Shown: positions 26,760 to 35,714, counted from the first letter of the stretch. The stretch is DNA of 58,592 nucleotides from Planctomycetes bacterium GWF2_41_51 (GCA_001825665.1 MHXZ01000069.1:1-58592); one strand, 5' to 3'. The notes: generated by a model not told the origin, from the sequence alone. A program made the numbers and translations.

Positions 26760-26868
26760 TCCCGTACCTTCTAAATATTCATATATTTCAGATTTACTTT
26801 TTAATTATAAATTGCATAATAATTTTATGATGATTCAACTTTCAATCGGAATAGAAGAAGGTGCGGGA
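26760..26868 (+). promoter_or_regulatory. Long-range stem sequestering the SD and start of the next gene
   Basis: Left arm TCCCGTACCTTCT (26760-26772) can pair along all 13 positions (one G-U) with right arm AGAAGGTGCGGGA (26856-26868). The right arm holds the Shine-Dalgarno (GAAGG) and the A of the start ATG at 26868. The loop is 83 nt. The left arm begins 5 nt after the hom stop codon, so a ribosome finishing hom would cover it and open the stem. Confidence 0.55.
26793..26820 (+). promoter_or_regulatory. Possible internal promoter between hom and the homoserine-kinase candidate
   Basis: TTTACT (26793-26798) and CATAAT (26815-26820) have a 16-bp spacer. A transcript from here would lack the left arm of the stem at 26760-26868 and leave the SD free. 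The match lies in AT-rich DNA and is tentative. Confidence 0.4.
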
Positions 26869-28052
26869 TGAAATACGTTATAATAATACCTGACGGAGCG
26901 GCGGATGAGCCGATAGAACAGTTCGGCGGTAAGACCGTGTTCGAAGCGGCAGATATTCCGAACATTGATAAAATAAGCCGGACAGGCAGGCTTGGACTTG
27001 TTCAAACGGTTCCCGACAAGATGCCGCCGGGCAGCGATGTTGCGATGATGAGTCTGCTCGGATATAACCCGCAAAGATATTATACAGGCAGAGCGCCGCT
27101 CGAAGCGGTCGCAATGAATATTCAGCTTGAGCCGACAGACTGGGTTTTCAGGTGCAATCTTGTTACAATCGCAGATGATAAAATGGCCGACCACAGCGCA
27201 GGACATATATCGAGCGCTGAAGGCGCAAAAATCATCGAAGACCTGAACAATGCAATCGGCAGCAAAACAGTTAAATTTTATCCCGGTGTAAGCTATCGTC
27301 ATCTTTGCGTCATTAAGGGAGTTGAGTTCGATGTTTACACCGAACCGCCTCACGATATAATCGGCCAACTCGTAGAAAAAAATCTGCCGCGAGGCAAAAA
27401 CTGTGAGCTTTTAACCGAACTTATGGCAAAATCGAGGCAGCTTCTTGCCGAACATGAAATTAACCGGATTCGCAGAGACCTCGGCGAAAATACTGTAAGT
27501 TCAATCTGGCTCTGGGGGCAGGGCAAAAAAGCGTCGATGGATAGTTTCCAAAGCAGATTTGGGCTGAAAGGTACGGCGATAACGGCTGTCGACCTTGTCA
27601 GGGGCATTTCGAAGCTGATAGGTTTCGACCTGATTAAAGTCGAAGGTGCAACAGGTTTTGCGGATACAAATTATAACGGCAAAGCACAGGCGGCGATTGA
27701 TGCACTTGAAAAATATGATATTGTCTTCGTTCATATTGAAGGGCCTGATGAAGCGGGACACGCGGGAAATGCCGAATTGAAGAAAAAAGCTGTAGAACGT
27801 ATTGACAAATATGTAGTCGGGCCGGTATATAATGCTCTGCAAAAATACGATGGGTGGCGAATACTGATTATGCCCGACCATCCGACACCCTGCAAAGGAC
27901 AGGCACATACAGGGGCGCCTGTTCCATTTACGATTGCGGGAACAGGTGTAAGTCCATTACTGGATAGTCCCTTCAGTGAAGCTAACGCGGCACAGTCGGG
28001 GTTGAAAATAGAAAAAGGTTTTGAACTGATGGAATACTTTATAAAGAGCTAA
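26868..28052 (+). CDS. Probable alternative homoserine kinase (apgM-like metalloenzyme)
   Basis: This 394-residue alkaline-phosphatase-superfamily protein is related to archaeal-type cofactor-independent phosphoglycerate mutase. Metal- and phosphate-site segments are visible: IIIPDGAADEP (5-15), PPGSDVAMMSLLGYNP with a nucleophile-type Ser56, FVHIEGPDEAGHAGN near 285 and MPDHPTPCKGQAHTGAPVPF near 339. A subfamily of such proteins has been proposed as homoserine kinase because it sits in threonine operons of genomes lacking ThrB. Here it lies between hom and lysC, so I prefer that role over glycolytic mutase; this is inference. The gap to lysC is 7 nt. Confidence 0.75.
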   Translation: MKYVIIIPDGAADEPIEQFGGKTVFEAADIPNIDKISRTGRLGLVQTVPDKMPPGSDVAMMSLLGYNPQRYYTGRAPLEAVAMNIQLEPTDWVFRCNLVTIADDKMADHSAGHISSAEGAKIIEDLNNAIGSKTVKFYPGVSYRHLCVIKGVEFDVYTEPPHDIIGQLVEKNLPRGKNCELLTELMAKSRQLLAEHEINRIRRDLGENTVSSIWLWGQGKKASMDSFQSRFGLKGTAITAVDLVRGISKLIGFDLIKVEGATGFADTNYNGKAQAAIDALEKYDIVFVHIEGPDEAGHAGNAELKKKAVERIDKYVVGPVYNALQKYDGWRILIMPDHPTPCKGQAHTGAPVPFTIAGTGVSPLLDSPFSEANAAQSGLKIEKGFELMEYFIKS

Positions 28053-28059
28053 TGACACT

Positions 28060-29313
28060 ATGAGCAAAAAAAAGGAAATTGTTGTTCAGAAATTCGGCGG
28101 AACATCGGTAGCGAATGCGGAAAAAATTAAACGAGCCGCCCAAAGAGCTATCAATGAGTTCGATCAAGGCAAACAGGTCGTTATGGTCGCATCGGCACGC
28201 GGAAAGCAAACTGACGAATTGATCAGAGATGCACTTGAAGTCAATCCCAATCCTCCGAAGCGGGAAATGGACCAATTGCTGAGCACAGGCGAGCAGCAGA
28301 CTGTTTCACTTGTAGCGATGGCAATTGAAGCAATGGGGCATAAGGCGATAAGTTTTACGGGCGCACAAATCAGAATGGTTACCGATAGTGTGCATACAAA
28401 AGCGAGAATCAAAAGCATCGATACGAAACGTTTAAAGAAAGTGCTTGACGAAGGCAATATCGTCATCGTCGCAGGCTTTCAGGGCGTCGATGAAAACGAA
28501 GATATAACAACACTCGGAAGAGGCGGTTCGGATACGAGCGCAGTTGCTCTGGCGGCGGCGCTGAAAGCGGATACCTGCGATATCTACACCGACGTAGACG
28601 GCGTTTATACGACCGACCCGCGAATCTTTAAGGAAGCGGTCAAACTCGAACAAATCAGCTATGACGAAGTTCTTGAAATGGCCAGTCTCGGAGCGGGTGT
28701 AATGCACGGCCGAAGCATCGAATTCGGAAAGAAGTACAATGTTGTCATACATGTCAGAAGCAGTTTGTCAGATAAAAAAGGAACTTTAATTACTCATGAG
28801 GTCCCACAAATGGAAGGTATATTAGTATCAGGCGCAACTATAGAAAAAAATCTTGCTAAAGTAAGTTTGATTGGCGTTAACAATAAGCCCGGCAATGCCG
28901 CGAAAGTTTTCGCTCATCTGGCAGAGGCCAAAGTCAGCGTAAACGACATTATCCAAACCGAAGTCAGCAAACAGAAGGCGAACATTTCTTTCACAGTAAA
29001 CAAAAATGATTTCAGCGATGCGAAAAAAGCAGTCGAGGAAATCAAGAGCAAAGTCGGCTGCGAAGACGTTTTCTATCGCGAAGACATTGCGGAAGTTTCG
29101 ATTATCGGAGTTGGTATGCGAACTCATTACGGCGTAGCGAATATGATGTTCAGTACGCTGGCAAAGGAAAAGATTAATATCGATTCGATTACCACGAGTG
29201 AAATCCGAATCAGCTGCATCGTTGACAAAGACCAGGGTGATAAGGCTTTAGTTGCGGTTTGCAAAACTTTCGAACTCGATAAACCTGTGGATAAGCGAAG
29301 TTACGTAAAGTAA
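28060..29313 (+). CDS. lysC: Aspartate kinase
   Basis: This 417-residue enzyme phosphorylates aspartate, the first step to lysine, threonine, methionine and diaminopimelate. The kinase domain begins VVQKFGGTSVANAEKIKRAA and has FTGAQIRM, TTLGRGGSDTSAVALAAAL and YTDVDGVYTTDPRI. Two C-terminal ACT domains (about 265-335 and 345-410) are present, as in monofunctional, feedback-regulated lysC. It ends the hom-kinase-lysC set, and a nuclease gene starts 6 nt later. Confidence 0.95.
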   Translation: MSKKKEIVVQKFGGTSVANAEKIKRAAQRAINEFDQGKQVVMVASARGKQTDELIRDALEVNPNPPKREMDQLLSTGEQQTVSLVAMAIEAMGHKAISFTGAQIRMVTDSVHTKARIKSIDTKRLKKVLDEGNIVIVAGFQGVDENEDITTLGRGGSDTSAVALAAALKADTCDIYTDVDGVYTTDPRIFKEAVKLEQISYDEVLEMASLGAGVMHGRSIEFGKKYNVVIHVRSSLSDKKGTLITHEVPQMEGILVSGATIEKNLAKVSLIGVNNKPGNAAKVFAHLAEAKVSVNDIIQTEVSKQKANISFTVNKNDFSDAKKAVEEIKSKVGCEDVFYREDIAEVSIIGVGMRTHYGVANMMFSTLAKEKINIDSITTSEIRISCIVDKDQGDKALVAVCKTFELDKPVDKRSYVK

Positions 29314-29319
29314 CATATT

Positions 29320-29967
29320 TTGAAAAATAAAAAAATAAAACACGCACAAAGCCGATTGCAGAAGAGAATACTGACGCTGTCGGCTTTTTTGCTTTTGTCG
29401 GCTTTCGTATGGGTTGATAAAAGATTTCACCCCATTATTAAAAACGTTCTTTCCCCTGCCGAAACTCAGGTTGTCAATGAATGGGATAAATATCATGGAA
29501 AAAGTTTTATCGTCGTAAAGACTGTTGACGGCGATACAATCGATATAAACATACCGGACGGAAATTACGCTCATACGCGCATTCGTATGCTCGGGGTCGA
29601 TACGCCTGAAACGAAAAGCCCATATACTCCGGTAATGTATTTCGGGCCGGAGGCCAGCCAGTTTACCAGGGATACGGTTCTCGGCAAAAATGTAACCGTG
29701 ATTATGGATGAACTTTCAAATCCTCGTGATAAATATAAACGTCTGCTATGCCATATACGGCTCGCGGACGGCAGAATATTAAACGAGGAACTTATAGCGA
29801 ATGGTTTTGCGTATGCAGATCATCGCTTTCCACACAGCTTCGTTGAAAAATATCTGGGACTTCAGGACGAAGCTAAAAAACAAAAAGCAGGCTTGTGGAA
29901 AAAAGTAAAGCCTGAGGAAATGCCGAAGTGGATGAAGAAAAAATTAAAACTTAATACCGGTCAATAG
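29320..29967 (+). CDS. Membrane-anchored or secreted thermonuclease-like (SNase) protein
   Basis: This 215-residue protein has a basic N-terminus and one hydrophobic helix (residues 18-30, TLSAFLLLSAFVWV), then an SNase OB-fold. Family motifs are VVKTVDGDTIDINIPDG, TRIRMLGVDTPETKSP and KYKRLLCHIRLADGRILNEELIANGFAYAD, with the catalytic Arg/Glu positions apparently kept. The start is TTG at 29320. It follows lysC by 6 nt but has no obvious pathway link. Its 3' end overlaps the convergent ftsQ 3' end by 17 nt. Confidence 0.85.
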   Translation: MKNKKIKHAQSRLQKRILTLSAFLLLSAFVWVDKRFHPIIKNVLSPAETQVVNEWDKYHGKSFIVVKTVDGDTIDINIPDGNYAHTRIRMLGVDTPETKSPYTPVMYFGPEASQFTRDTVLGKNVTVIMDELSNPRDKYKRLLCHIRLADGRILNEELIANGFAYADHRFPHSFVEKYLGLQDEAKKQKAGLWKKVKPEEMPKWMKKKLKLNTGQ

Positions 29968-30877
29968 GAAGCGAAAGATTCTGCTGCCGGGTTAAATCGA
30001 GAAAAGTTCCTTTTTGGGCAGAACGAATCTGAATTGTGCCGAGTTCTTTGTAAGTGTTATAAAGAATCGCAAGTTTCTCTTCATCTCTGGCTTCGAGGTT
30101 TTTGTGCCATTGACCGATTCTTGCGCCCCATTTTATTTCTGTACCGTCCTTGGCATAAAAAACGATGTGAGGCTGCGAAGTGCTTCGCCTGCCATTGAAA
30201 TTGCTGACATCAATTGATTGAATTTCGGCGAGCAGAGGCTTTTGCGGCTGAACCTGTGAATCCATTTTATTCAACAGCTCGATTAATTCTATCGCCGCTG
30301 CGACATCATCGCTTTGCCATTTACTACCAATCAAACGAGCCGAAATTTGATGAGCGGCAACACCCATAATTTCCACGATGGTTAATTTGCTGATTGGAAC
30401 ATAATCAAGAATTATTGCTTTTGAATCGAGATAAAATTGGCCATTCGGCGAGATGACCACAGCAACCGGCTTTCTGAAACCTGCGTTTACCACAATCGCA
30501 TTGCTGTCAACACTAACCTGAACATCGTAAAGCCAGGCAAGATTGCGGAGGTTTTCACCAACCTGCTGGGCGACAGTCTCATTCAAAACAAATCTCACGC
30601 CGCCTTTTCTGGCCGTATCTACAATCTTCTTTTCGAGTTCTGGGCTAACCCAAAACGGTATATTGGCCATGTTAAGACTTAGCGGTTCATCACCGAAATG
30701 GTAATTGGTTTTGACAAATCTTTCGAGATAAATGAAGCCGACGGTCAGGCCGACACCAACCGCGATAATCATGAAAATAATCATCGTATTGCGTACCGCT
30801 TTGGAACGCTGCTTTTTTTCGGTTTTAGAGAGTTTCTTCTTGAAACTGAACCAGGATTTTTTATTTTTTTCAGCCAA
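29951..30877 (-). CDS. ftsQ: FtsQ/DivIB-like cell division protein
   Basis: This 308-residue protein has a basic cytoplasmic tail (1-30), one membrane helix (about 30-52), a POTRA-like domain (about 75-145) and a beta domain ending with a conserved-looking RIGQWHKNLEARDEEKLAILYNTYKEL. This is the FtsQ layout, and its place directly after ddl at the end of murC-murB-ddl supports it. Sequence conservation is low, so the call leans on context. The start is TTG at 30877, one base after the ddl stop, with AAGGA upstream. No ftsA or ftsZ follows. Confidence 0.72.
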   Translation of the reverse strand: MAEKNKKSWFSFKKKLSKTEKKQRSKAVRNTMIIFMIIAVGVGLTVGFIYLERFVKTNYHFGDEPLSLNMANIPFWVSPELEKKIVDTARKGGVRFVLNETVAQQVGENLRNLAWLYDVQVSVDSNAIVVNAGFRKPVAVVISPNGQFYLDSKAIILDYVPISKLTIVEIMGVAAHQISARLIGSKWQSDDVAAAIELIELLNKMDSQVQPQKPLLAEIQSIDVSNFNGRRSTSQPHIVFYAKDGTEIKWGARIGQWHKNLEARDEEKLAILYNTYKELGTIQIRSAQKGTFLDLTRQQNLSLPIDRY

Positions 30878-30878
30878 C

Positions 30879-31820
30879 TCAGGCTTTCCTTTTCAGCGTG
30901 GTTTTTAAAATTCTCATACACAACTGGCTCATATCCATACCGATTTTTGCGGCCGCTTTCGGCAAAAGAGAATGGCTCGTAAAACCGGGAATAGTGTTTA
31001 TTTCTATAACGAAAGGAACGCCATCATCGGCAAGGATCAAATCAACCCTGCTGAAATCCCGGCAGCCGAGAGCCTTAAAACTTTTCATTGCCATATCGTT
31101 TATTTTCCGGAGAAGACCGTCATCCTGTATGGTATCGAAAAGATATTGCGTTTCATTATCGTTGTACTTTGCATCATAATTATAAAAATTTCTGGCGGTT
31201 TTAATTTCAATGACTGGCAATATTTCATCATCCACAATTCCGACAGTAAGTTCTCTGCCGATAATGAATTTTTCGACCATACAATCGCCGAACTCGTTAA
31301 AACATTCTTCGGCGGCGGCTTTAGCATTGTCCAATCCTTCAACGATTTGCACGCCGACGCTGCTGCCCTGCCTTATCGGTTTGATTACGAATTTTTTGTC
31401 AGTGGAAAAATTGAAATGTTCAAGGTTTTTCAATTCTTTGGATTTTCTGATTTCAATTGCTGGAGGCACGGAAACGCCCGCTTTCAGCAATGCGTTTTTA
31501 CTGGTAATTTTATCGAATGCCAGCCTGCTTGATTTGGAATTACATCCGGTAAATCGCAAATGTTTGCGTTCGCAGATTTCCTGCATGTCGCCGCCTTCGC
31601 CGAATTCGCCATGAAAAACAAGAAAAAATATGTCGATGCTTTTATCATCGAGAATCCAGGGTTTGTCGGGCATGAAATCATGCTCGATTACTTCCAGAGA
31701 AGGAATTTTTTTGAGAGCATCGGCTACGCTCTTTCCGCTTGTCAGGCTAACCTGACGCTCAGAGCCGACCGCCCCCATTAAAACCGCAACTTTTAAACCA
31801 CCCGATATATTAAGGTCCAT
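30879..31820 (-). CDS. ddl: D-alanine-D-alanine ligase
   Basis: This 313-residue ATP-grasp ligase makes the D-Ala-D-Ala dipeptide for peptidoglycan. Motifs: VAVLMGAVGSERQVSLTSGKSVA (11-33, with the conserved ERxVS serine), VKPIRQGSSVGVQIV near 145, CMVEKFIIGRELTVGIVDD near 180 and FVIEINTIPGFTSHSLLPKAA near 272. It lies 6 nt after murB and one base before ftsQ in a dcw-type block. Confidence 0.95.
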   Translation of the reverse strand: MDLNISGGLKVAVLMGAVGSERQVSLTSGKSVADALKKIPSLEVIEHDFMPDKPWILDDKSIDIFFLVFHGEFGEGGDMQEICERKHLRFTGCNSKSSRLAFDKITSKNALLKAGVSVPPAIEIRKSKELKNLEHFNFSTDKKFVIKPIRQGSSVGVQIVEGLDNAKAAAEECFNEFGDCMVEKFIIGRELTVGIVDDEILPVIEIKTARNFYNYDAKYNDNETQYLFDTIQDDGLLRKINDMAMKSFKALGCRDFSRVDLILADDGVPFVIEINTIPGFTSHSLLPKAAAKIGMDMSQLCMRILKTTLKRKA

Positions 31821-31826
31821 CTATAT

Positions 31827-32723
31827 TTACCAGATTTCTATTTCAAGTTCGAGAGAAACGTCGAATTTGTCTTTTACTTTCTTTTTGATCAAATCAATCA
31901 ATGTAATAACATCACTGCTTTTGCAGCCTTTTTCAGCGACGATGAAATTCGCGTGCTTTTCACTGACGCTTGCGCCGCCGATTTTCGAACCTTTAAGCCC
32001 GGAGCGGTCAATCATTGCGCCTGCGCTCATACCCCTTGGATTTTTGAAAACACAGCCAGCACTTTTCATATTTAAAGGCTGGGTATTTTTTTTGTAAATC
32101 CAGACTTCCTTGACGGAACGCAGAAGCTGCTGAGGGTCTGCTTCAATCATTTTTAATTTCGCGGCCAGAATAATCTTGGCTGTAATATTAGTTTGCCTGT
32201 AATCAAATGAAAGTTCAGGCTTGGACTTTTCAAATACTTTACCTTCATTATCCATCAGAGTAACGGATTCCACAGCCGAGCCGAAATCACCGAAGTTTCC
32301 TCCGGCGTTCATGCGTACCGCCCCGCCGATTGAACCCGGAATGCCCGCAAGTGATTCGATTCCGCCAAGTCCTTTACGGACACAATCAAGAACCAGTTTG
32401 CTCAAATCCGCTCCTGCGCCGGCGATTATGGAATGTTCTTTTTGTTCGACTTTGCAGAACTCTTCGCCGTCTAATTTTATTACGACTCCCTTAACGCCTT
32501 CATCCCGTATCAGCAGGTTCGAACCGTATCCGAGAACGCGCAGCGAAATATTATTCTCGCTGCATCGGCGCACAACATCCGCAAGCTGTTCGACGGTCTG
32601 AGGCTGAATGAAAAATTCCGCCTTGCCGCCGAGTCCAAACCATGTTTTTTCGCTTAAAGAATAGTCTTTTTCAACTATTTGCTCTAAGCCACTGAATATA
32701 TTCGTCCGCAACTTTCCAGACAT
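31827..32723 (-). CDS. murB: UDP-N-acetylenolpyruvoylglucosamine reductase
   Basis: This 298-residue FAD enzyme reduces UDP-GlcNAc-enolpyruvate to UDP-MurNAc. The FAD-binding part has KTWFGLGGKAEFFIQPQT and LRVLGYGSNLLIRDEG; AGIPGSIGGAVRMNAG and the active-site serine segment MKSAGCVFKNPRG follow. It is a type II (compact) MurB by length. ATG at 32723 lies 53 nt inside murC and is supported by GGGAG 6 nt upstream, an unusually long overlap that should couple the two proteins. Confidence 0.94.
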   Translation of the reverse strand: MSGKLRTNIFSGLEQIVEKDYSLSEKTWFGLGGKAEFFIQPQTVEQLADVVRRCSENNISLRVLGYGSNLLIRDEGVKGVVIKLDGEEFCKVEQKEHSIIAGAGADLSKLVLDCVRKGLGGIESLAGIPGSIGGAVRMNAGGNFGDFGSAVESVTLMDNEGKVFEKSKPELSFDYRQTNITAKIILAAKLKMIEADPQQLLRSVKEVWIYKKNTQPLNMKSAGCVFKNPRGMSAGAMIDRSGLKGSKIGGASVSEKHANFIVAEKGCKSSDVITLIDLIKKKVKDKFDVSLELEIEIW

Positions 32724-34074
32724 TGCCGGCTCCCATAGTTATTAAAATATCTCCGGATTTTACATTACTTTTCAAAAATTCGCAAATGCTTTCAAAAGAA
32801 TTGATAAACATCGCATTACTGCCGTTTTTCTTGATTTCATCAGCAAGCATCTGAGAATTTACTTCTTTCCGCGACTTTTCCGTGTCCCTGACAAAATAAA
32901 TATCCGGCACGATAGTCAAATCCGCCAGTTTGAAACTATCGGCAAAATCCTTTAAAAGAAATCTCGTTCTGCTGTATTGATGCGGCTGGAAAACACAGAA
33001 AATTTTCCGCCCGTCATACCGCTGCCGCATAGCTTTAAGGCTTGCCTTTATCTCCGTTGGATGGTGCGCGTAATCGTCATAAACACTTACACCGTTAATT
33101 TCCGCCTTTTTCATCAGGCGCCTGTCCATCCCTTCAAAATCCCCCATAACTTTTAAAATATCCGCAGCTTCAAGCCCTATCGCTTCGCCCGCGGCGATTA
33201 CCGCAAGAGCGTTTAGAACGTTGTGTTTGCCGGGCAGCTTTAAAATCGTTTTGCCTATTTCGTTTTGCTTATTGAAACAGGTAAACTCGGTGCTGTCGGG
33301 AGAAAACTTTATATCCTTTGCCCAATAATCGCATTTTTCATTCAATCCGAATGTCAGAATGTGTTTATCTCTGCGGAATTGCGAAATTATTTTCGCAAGA
33401 TTTGCATCCTCACCCGAAGCGACGAGAACCCCATCGGTCCTGATGCCGTTTGTGAAATCGCCGAACGCCTCCACTATTTCGTCTATGCCGGAGTAATAAT
33501 CGAGATGGTCGGGTTCGATATTGAGGATGATTCCAACCTGCGGCCGAAGACTAAGAAAACTTCTGTCATATTCACATGCCTCGGCGACGAAAACATCACT
33601 GCTGCCAACTCCGGAAGATGTACCAAATTGCACAATATCAGCACCAACGACATAATTGGGTTCTATGGCGAGTTTTTTGAGTACATAAACGAGCCAACCT
33701 GTGGTGGTGCTTTTGCCGTGAGTGCCTGAAACCGCGATGCCCTTGTATCTGTCCATCACTAAGCCGAGCATTTGGGCATACTTATAGATCATAATATGCC
33801 TGCGTTTGGCTTCAATAAGTTCAGGATTGTCGTCTTTTACCGCGGCCGAGATTACCACACCATCGACATCTTTGGGTAAATTTTCAGTGCAATGGCCGAT
33901 TTTGACTGTCGCCCCATCGTCAGAAAGCCGCTCGGTCAGGTTCGAACCTTGCATGTCCGAGCCGCTGATGAACGCTTTTTCCTTCATTAAAATAGCGGCA
34001 AGTGCGCTTGTTCCGACGCCCCCAATTCCGATAAAATGATAATTTTTGCCTTCCGCTGGCGATTTTTTTTCCAT
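32671..34074 (-). CDS. murC: UDP-N-acetylmuramate-L-alanine ligase
   Basis: The ligase adds L-Ala to UDP-MurNAc in the cytoplasm. The N-terminal Rossmann part starts YHFIGIGGVGTSALAAILM, the ATP loop is AVSGTHGKSTTTGWLVY, and later NIEPDHLDYY and VYDDYAHHPTEIKASLKAMR are family marks. I chose ATG 34074 (467 residues) because AGGT lies 7 nt upstream and the N-terminus then has the usual length; the frame is open to another ATG at 34149, which would add 25 residues. It is first in murC-murB-ddl-ftsQ. Confidence 0.93.
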   Translation of the reverse strand: MEKKSPAEGKNYHFIGIGGVGTSALAAILMKEKAFISGSDMQGSNLTERLSDDGATVKIGHCTENLPKDVDGVVISAAVKDDNPELIEAKRRHIMIYKYAQMLGLVMDRYKGIAVSGTHGKSTTTGWLVYVLKKLAIEPNYVVGADIVQFGTSSGVGSSDVFVAEACEYDRSFLSLRPQVGIILNIEPDHLDYYSGIDEIVEAFGDFTNGIRTDGVLVASGEDANLAKIISQFRRDKHILTFGLNEKCDYWAKDIKFSPDSTEFTCFNKQNEIGKTILKLPGKHNVLNALAVIAAGEAIGLEAADILKVMGDFEGMDRRLMKKAEINGVSVYDDYAHHPTEIKASLKAMRQRYDGRKIFCVFQPHQYSRTRFLLKDFADSFKLADLTIVPDIYFVRDTEKSRKEVNSQMLADEIKKNGSNAMFINSFESICEFLKSNVKSGDILITMGAGNVWKVADEYIQWLRANS

Positions 34075-34190
34075 ATTTTTATTACCTATCGGCACATAAT
34101 AATGATGTGCACATTTTATAGGCTTACACTCCATTATCTTCAATGTCAAACTCCATTTAAAATGTAAATCTTACCTAATTTATATTACAA

Positions 34191-34210
34191 AATCGGCTTG
34201 TTGCAACAAG
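34191..34210. promoter_or_regulatory. Perfect 14-bp palindrome upstream of murC, copy 1
   Basis: CTTGTTGCAACAAG (34197-34210) is a perfect palindrome upstream of murC. The 20-bp context AAATCGGCTTGTTGCAACAA recurs with two changes at 35957-35976, upstream of the copper-binding protein gene. This may be a shared operator; the regulator is unknown. Confidence 0.4.
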
Positions 34211-34243
34211 AAACTTAAAACTAATTACAGGAAATGAACGTCA

Positions 34244-35263
34244 TCAATCGGCCTTTTTGATACTCTCTTTTTCTCTGTCTCTCGTAAGTGCTATGTTTAT
34301 TTTCGGCAGTCCGACGATGTCAAAAGTTGTAGATGCTATTTCAATACCGGCTTTTTCAAATCCTTCCAAAATATCCCTGCTCAACTGGTCCTTTAGCTCG
34401 CGAATACCGGATGTCCGCGCGATAAACCTTAATGTCAATTCGAGCCAATTATCGGTCAGCCTGTAAAACACTTTAGGTTCAAGCCTGTCATAGCGAACCA
34501 TATATCTTCGCTGAAGGTCTGAAAAAACAAGTTTACCGGCTTCCTGTATTTCAGCCGTATGTTGTTGTGCTGCTTTAACCATTATTTCTTCTGCTTTTAT
34601 CCGGTTAGAGCTGTACTTTACAGGCATCTGTATTTCCTCCCAAAGATATGGAAATTCCCGCGTATAATTATAAAGAGGCGTCTCGAAAACCTTATCATTT
34701 GTAATTGTAACTACTCTGCCTGTATATTGGCGTGCTTCGACCCACATTGCAGGGTCTGCCATCTGCACGGCAGGAGGCTGGCCCATCTCCATTACTCGCG
34801 TATGAGTGAAATTCAGACTGATTACATCACCCCTGACCCCTGCCATCGAAATGCGGTCGCCTACGTTAAAAAGTCTTCCTCTGAGAATTATGAAATATCC
34901 GGCAATTGAAGTTATTATTTTTTGCAGCGCAAATGTTAAACCTACTGCAATCAATCCGATTCCGGTCGTAAGTCTTCTGGGGTCATCGAACCATATTGAT
35001 ATGAAAAATATCAGTACAAAGAAAGTAAGTAAAAGTTTTATTGCCTGGTTTGACCAGAACAGTGCGCTGGCATCGACCCTGCCGCGCATATATCTTCTTA
35101 TAAACAATCTTAATATTTTTGCTATTATCCAAATAACAAAAAATATAATAATCGTCAGAAGAAGCTTTAGACCGTTTTCCAGTGTAAAACCTACAAGTTT
35201 TACTCCGAAAACATGTATTGCACCGTTAGGGCCTATGCTGAATATTGCCGCGCAAACTCCCAC
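34244..35263 (-). CDS. MscS-family mechanosensitive channel
   Basis: This 339-residue protein has three N-terminal membrane segments (about 25-130). The pore helix and beta-domain entry TTGIGLIAVGLTFALQKIITSIAGYFIILRG then FNVGDRISMAGVRGDVISLN are typical MscS. A cytosolic alpha/beta domain (about 230-325) follows. The channel opens under membrane tension to release solutes. The start GTG at 35263 is the first usable one, since an in-frame TAA lies shortly upstream; the ribosome site is weak. It lies between murC and a copper-binding gene in the same direction. Confidence 0.88.
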   Translation of the reverse strand: MGVCAAIFSIGPNGAIHVFGVKLVGFTLENGLKLLLTIIIFFVIWIIAKILRLFIRRYMRGRVDASALFWSNQAIKLLLTFFVLIFFISIWFDDPRRLTTGIGLIAVGLTFALQKIITSIAGYFIILRGRLFNVGDRISMAGVRGDVISLNFTHTRVMEMGQPPAVQMADPAMWVEARQYTGRVVTITNDKVFETPLYNYTREFPYLWEEIQMPVKYSSNRIKAEEIMVKAAQQHTAEIQEAGKLVFSDLQRRYMVRYDRLEPKVFYRLTDNWLELTLRFIARTSGIRELKDQLSRDILEGFEKAGIEIASTTFDIVGLPKINIALTRDREKESIKKAD

Positions 35264-35300
35264 ATTTATTCCGTTGCAGCCTTTATTTTAGAAATATCAA

Positions 35301-35714
35301 CTAACGTACACCTGCGGTCACGCTTGATAATATTTTTTCACAGGCTTTTTTGCATTCATTACAGGATTGCGCACAAACTGCACAATGCTTCATCTTGGAA
35401 TGAGAACTGCATTCATTTCCGCAGATTTCACAAGCTGTAATGCATGCCTTGATTTGATCCCGCAGCATTTCATCCGATGGCGAACTTAAACGCGACATCA
35501 TTTTGCCGGTAGCTGAACATATATCAGCACAATCGTGATTAAACCGGATGCACTGAATCATATCTTTAACATTATCTTCCGAAAGACAGGCATCTGCACA
35601 AGTATTACAAATCTGGGCGCAACTGAAGCAATTCATTATACATTCTGCCAATTCGCTGGTATCGAAAGATGAGGTTGCGGGGTGCGATTCAATCATTTCT
35701 TTAATCATTTTCAT
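35301..35714 (-). CDS. Four-helix-bundle Cys-rich copper-binding protein (DUF326/Csp-like)
   Basis: This 137-residue protein has about 18 cysteines spaced along helices, with CxxC/CxxxC pairs such as CIMNCFSCAQICNTCADAC and CAVCAQSCNECKKACE. This is the DUF326 four-helix-bundle copper-storage pattern, in which inward cysteines hold many Cu(I) ions. It has no signal peptide, so it would be a cytosolic store. ATG 35714 follows AAAGGG. The next gene downstream is the MscS channel. A palindrome (35957-35977) lies upstream. Confidence 0.88.
   Translation of the reverse strand: MKMIKEMIESHPATSSFDTSELAECIMNCFSCAQICNTCADACLSEDNVKDMIQCIRFNHDCADICSATGKMMSRLSSPSDEMLRDQIKACITACEICGNECSSHSKMKHCAVCAQSCNECKKACEKILSSVTAGVR

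Noticed and set aside
26868-28052. Glycolytic cofactor-independent phosphoglycerate mutase
   Set aside because: The family fits, but the gene lies between hom and lysC, which points to the homoserine-kinase subfamily. I could not test the residues that tell them apart.
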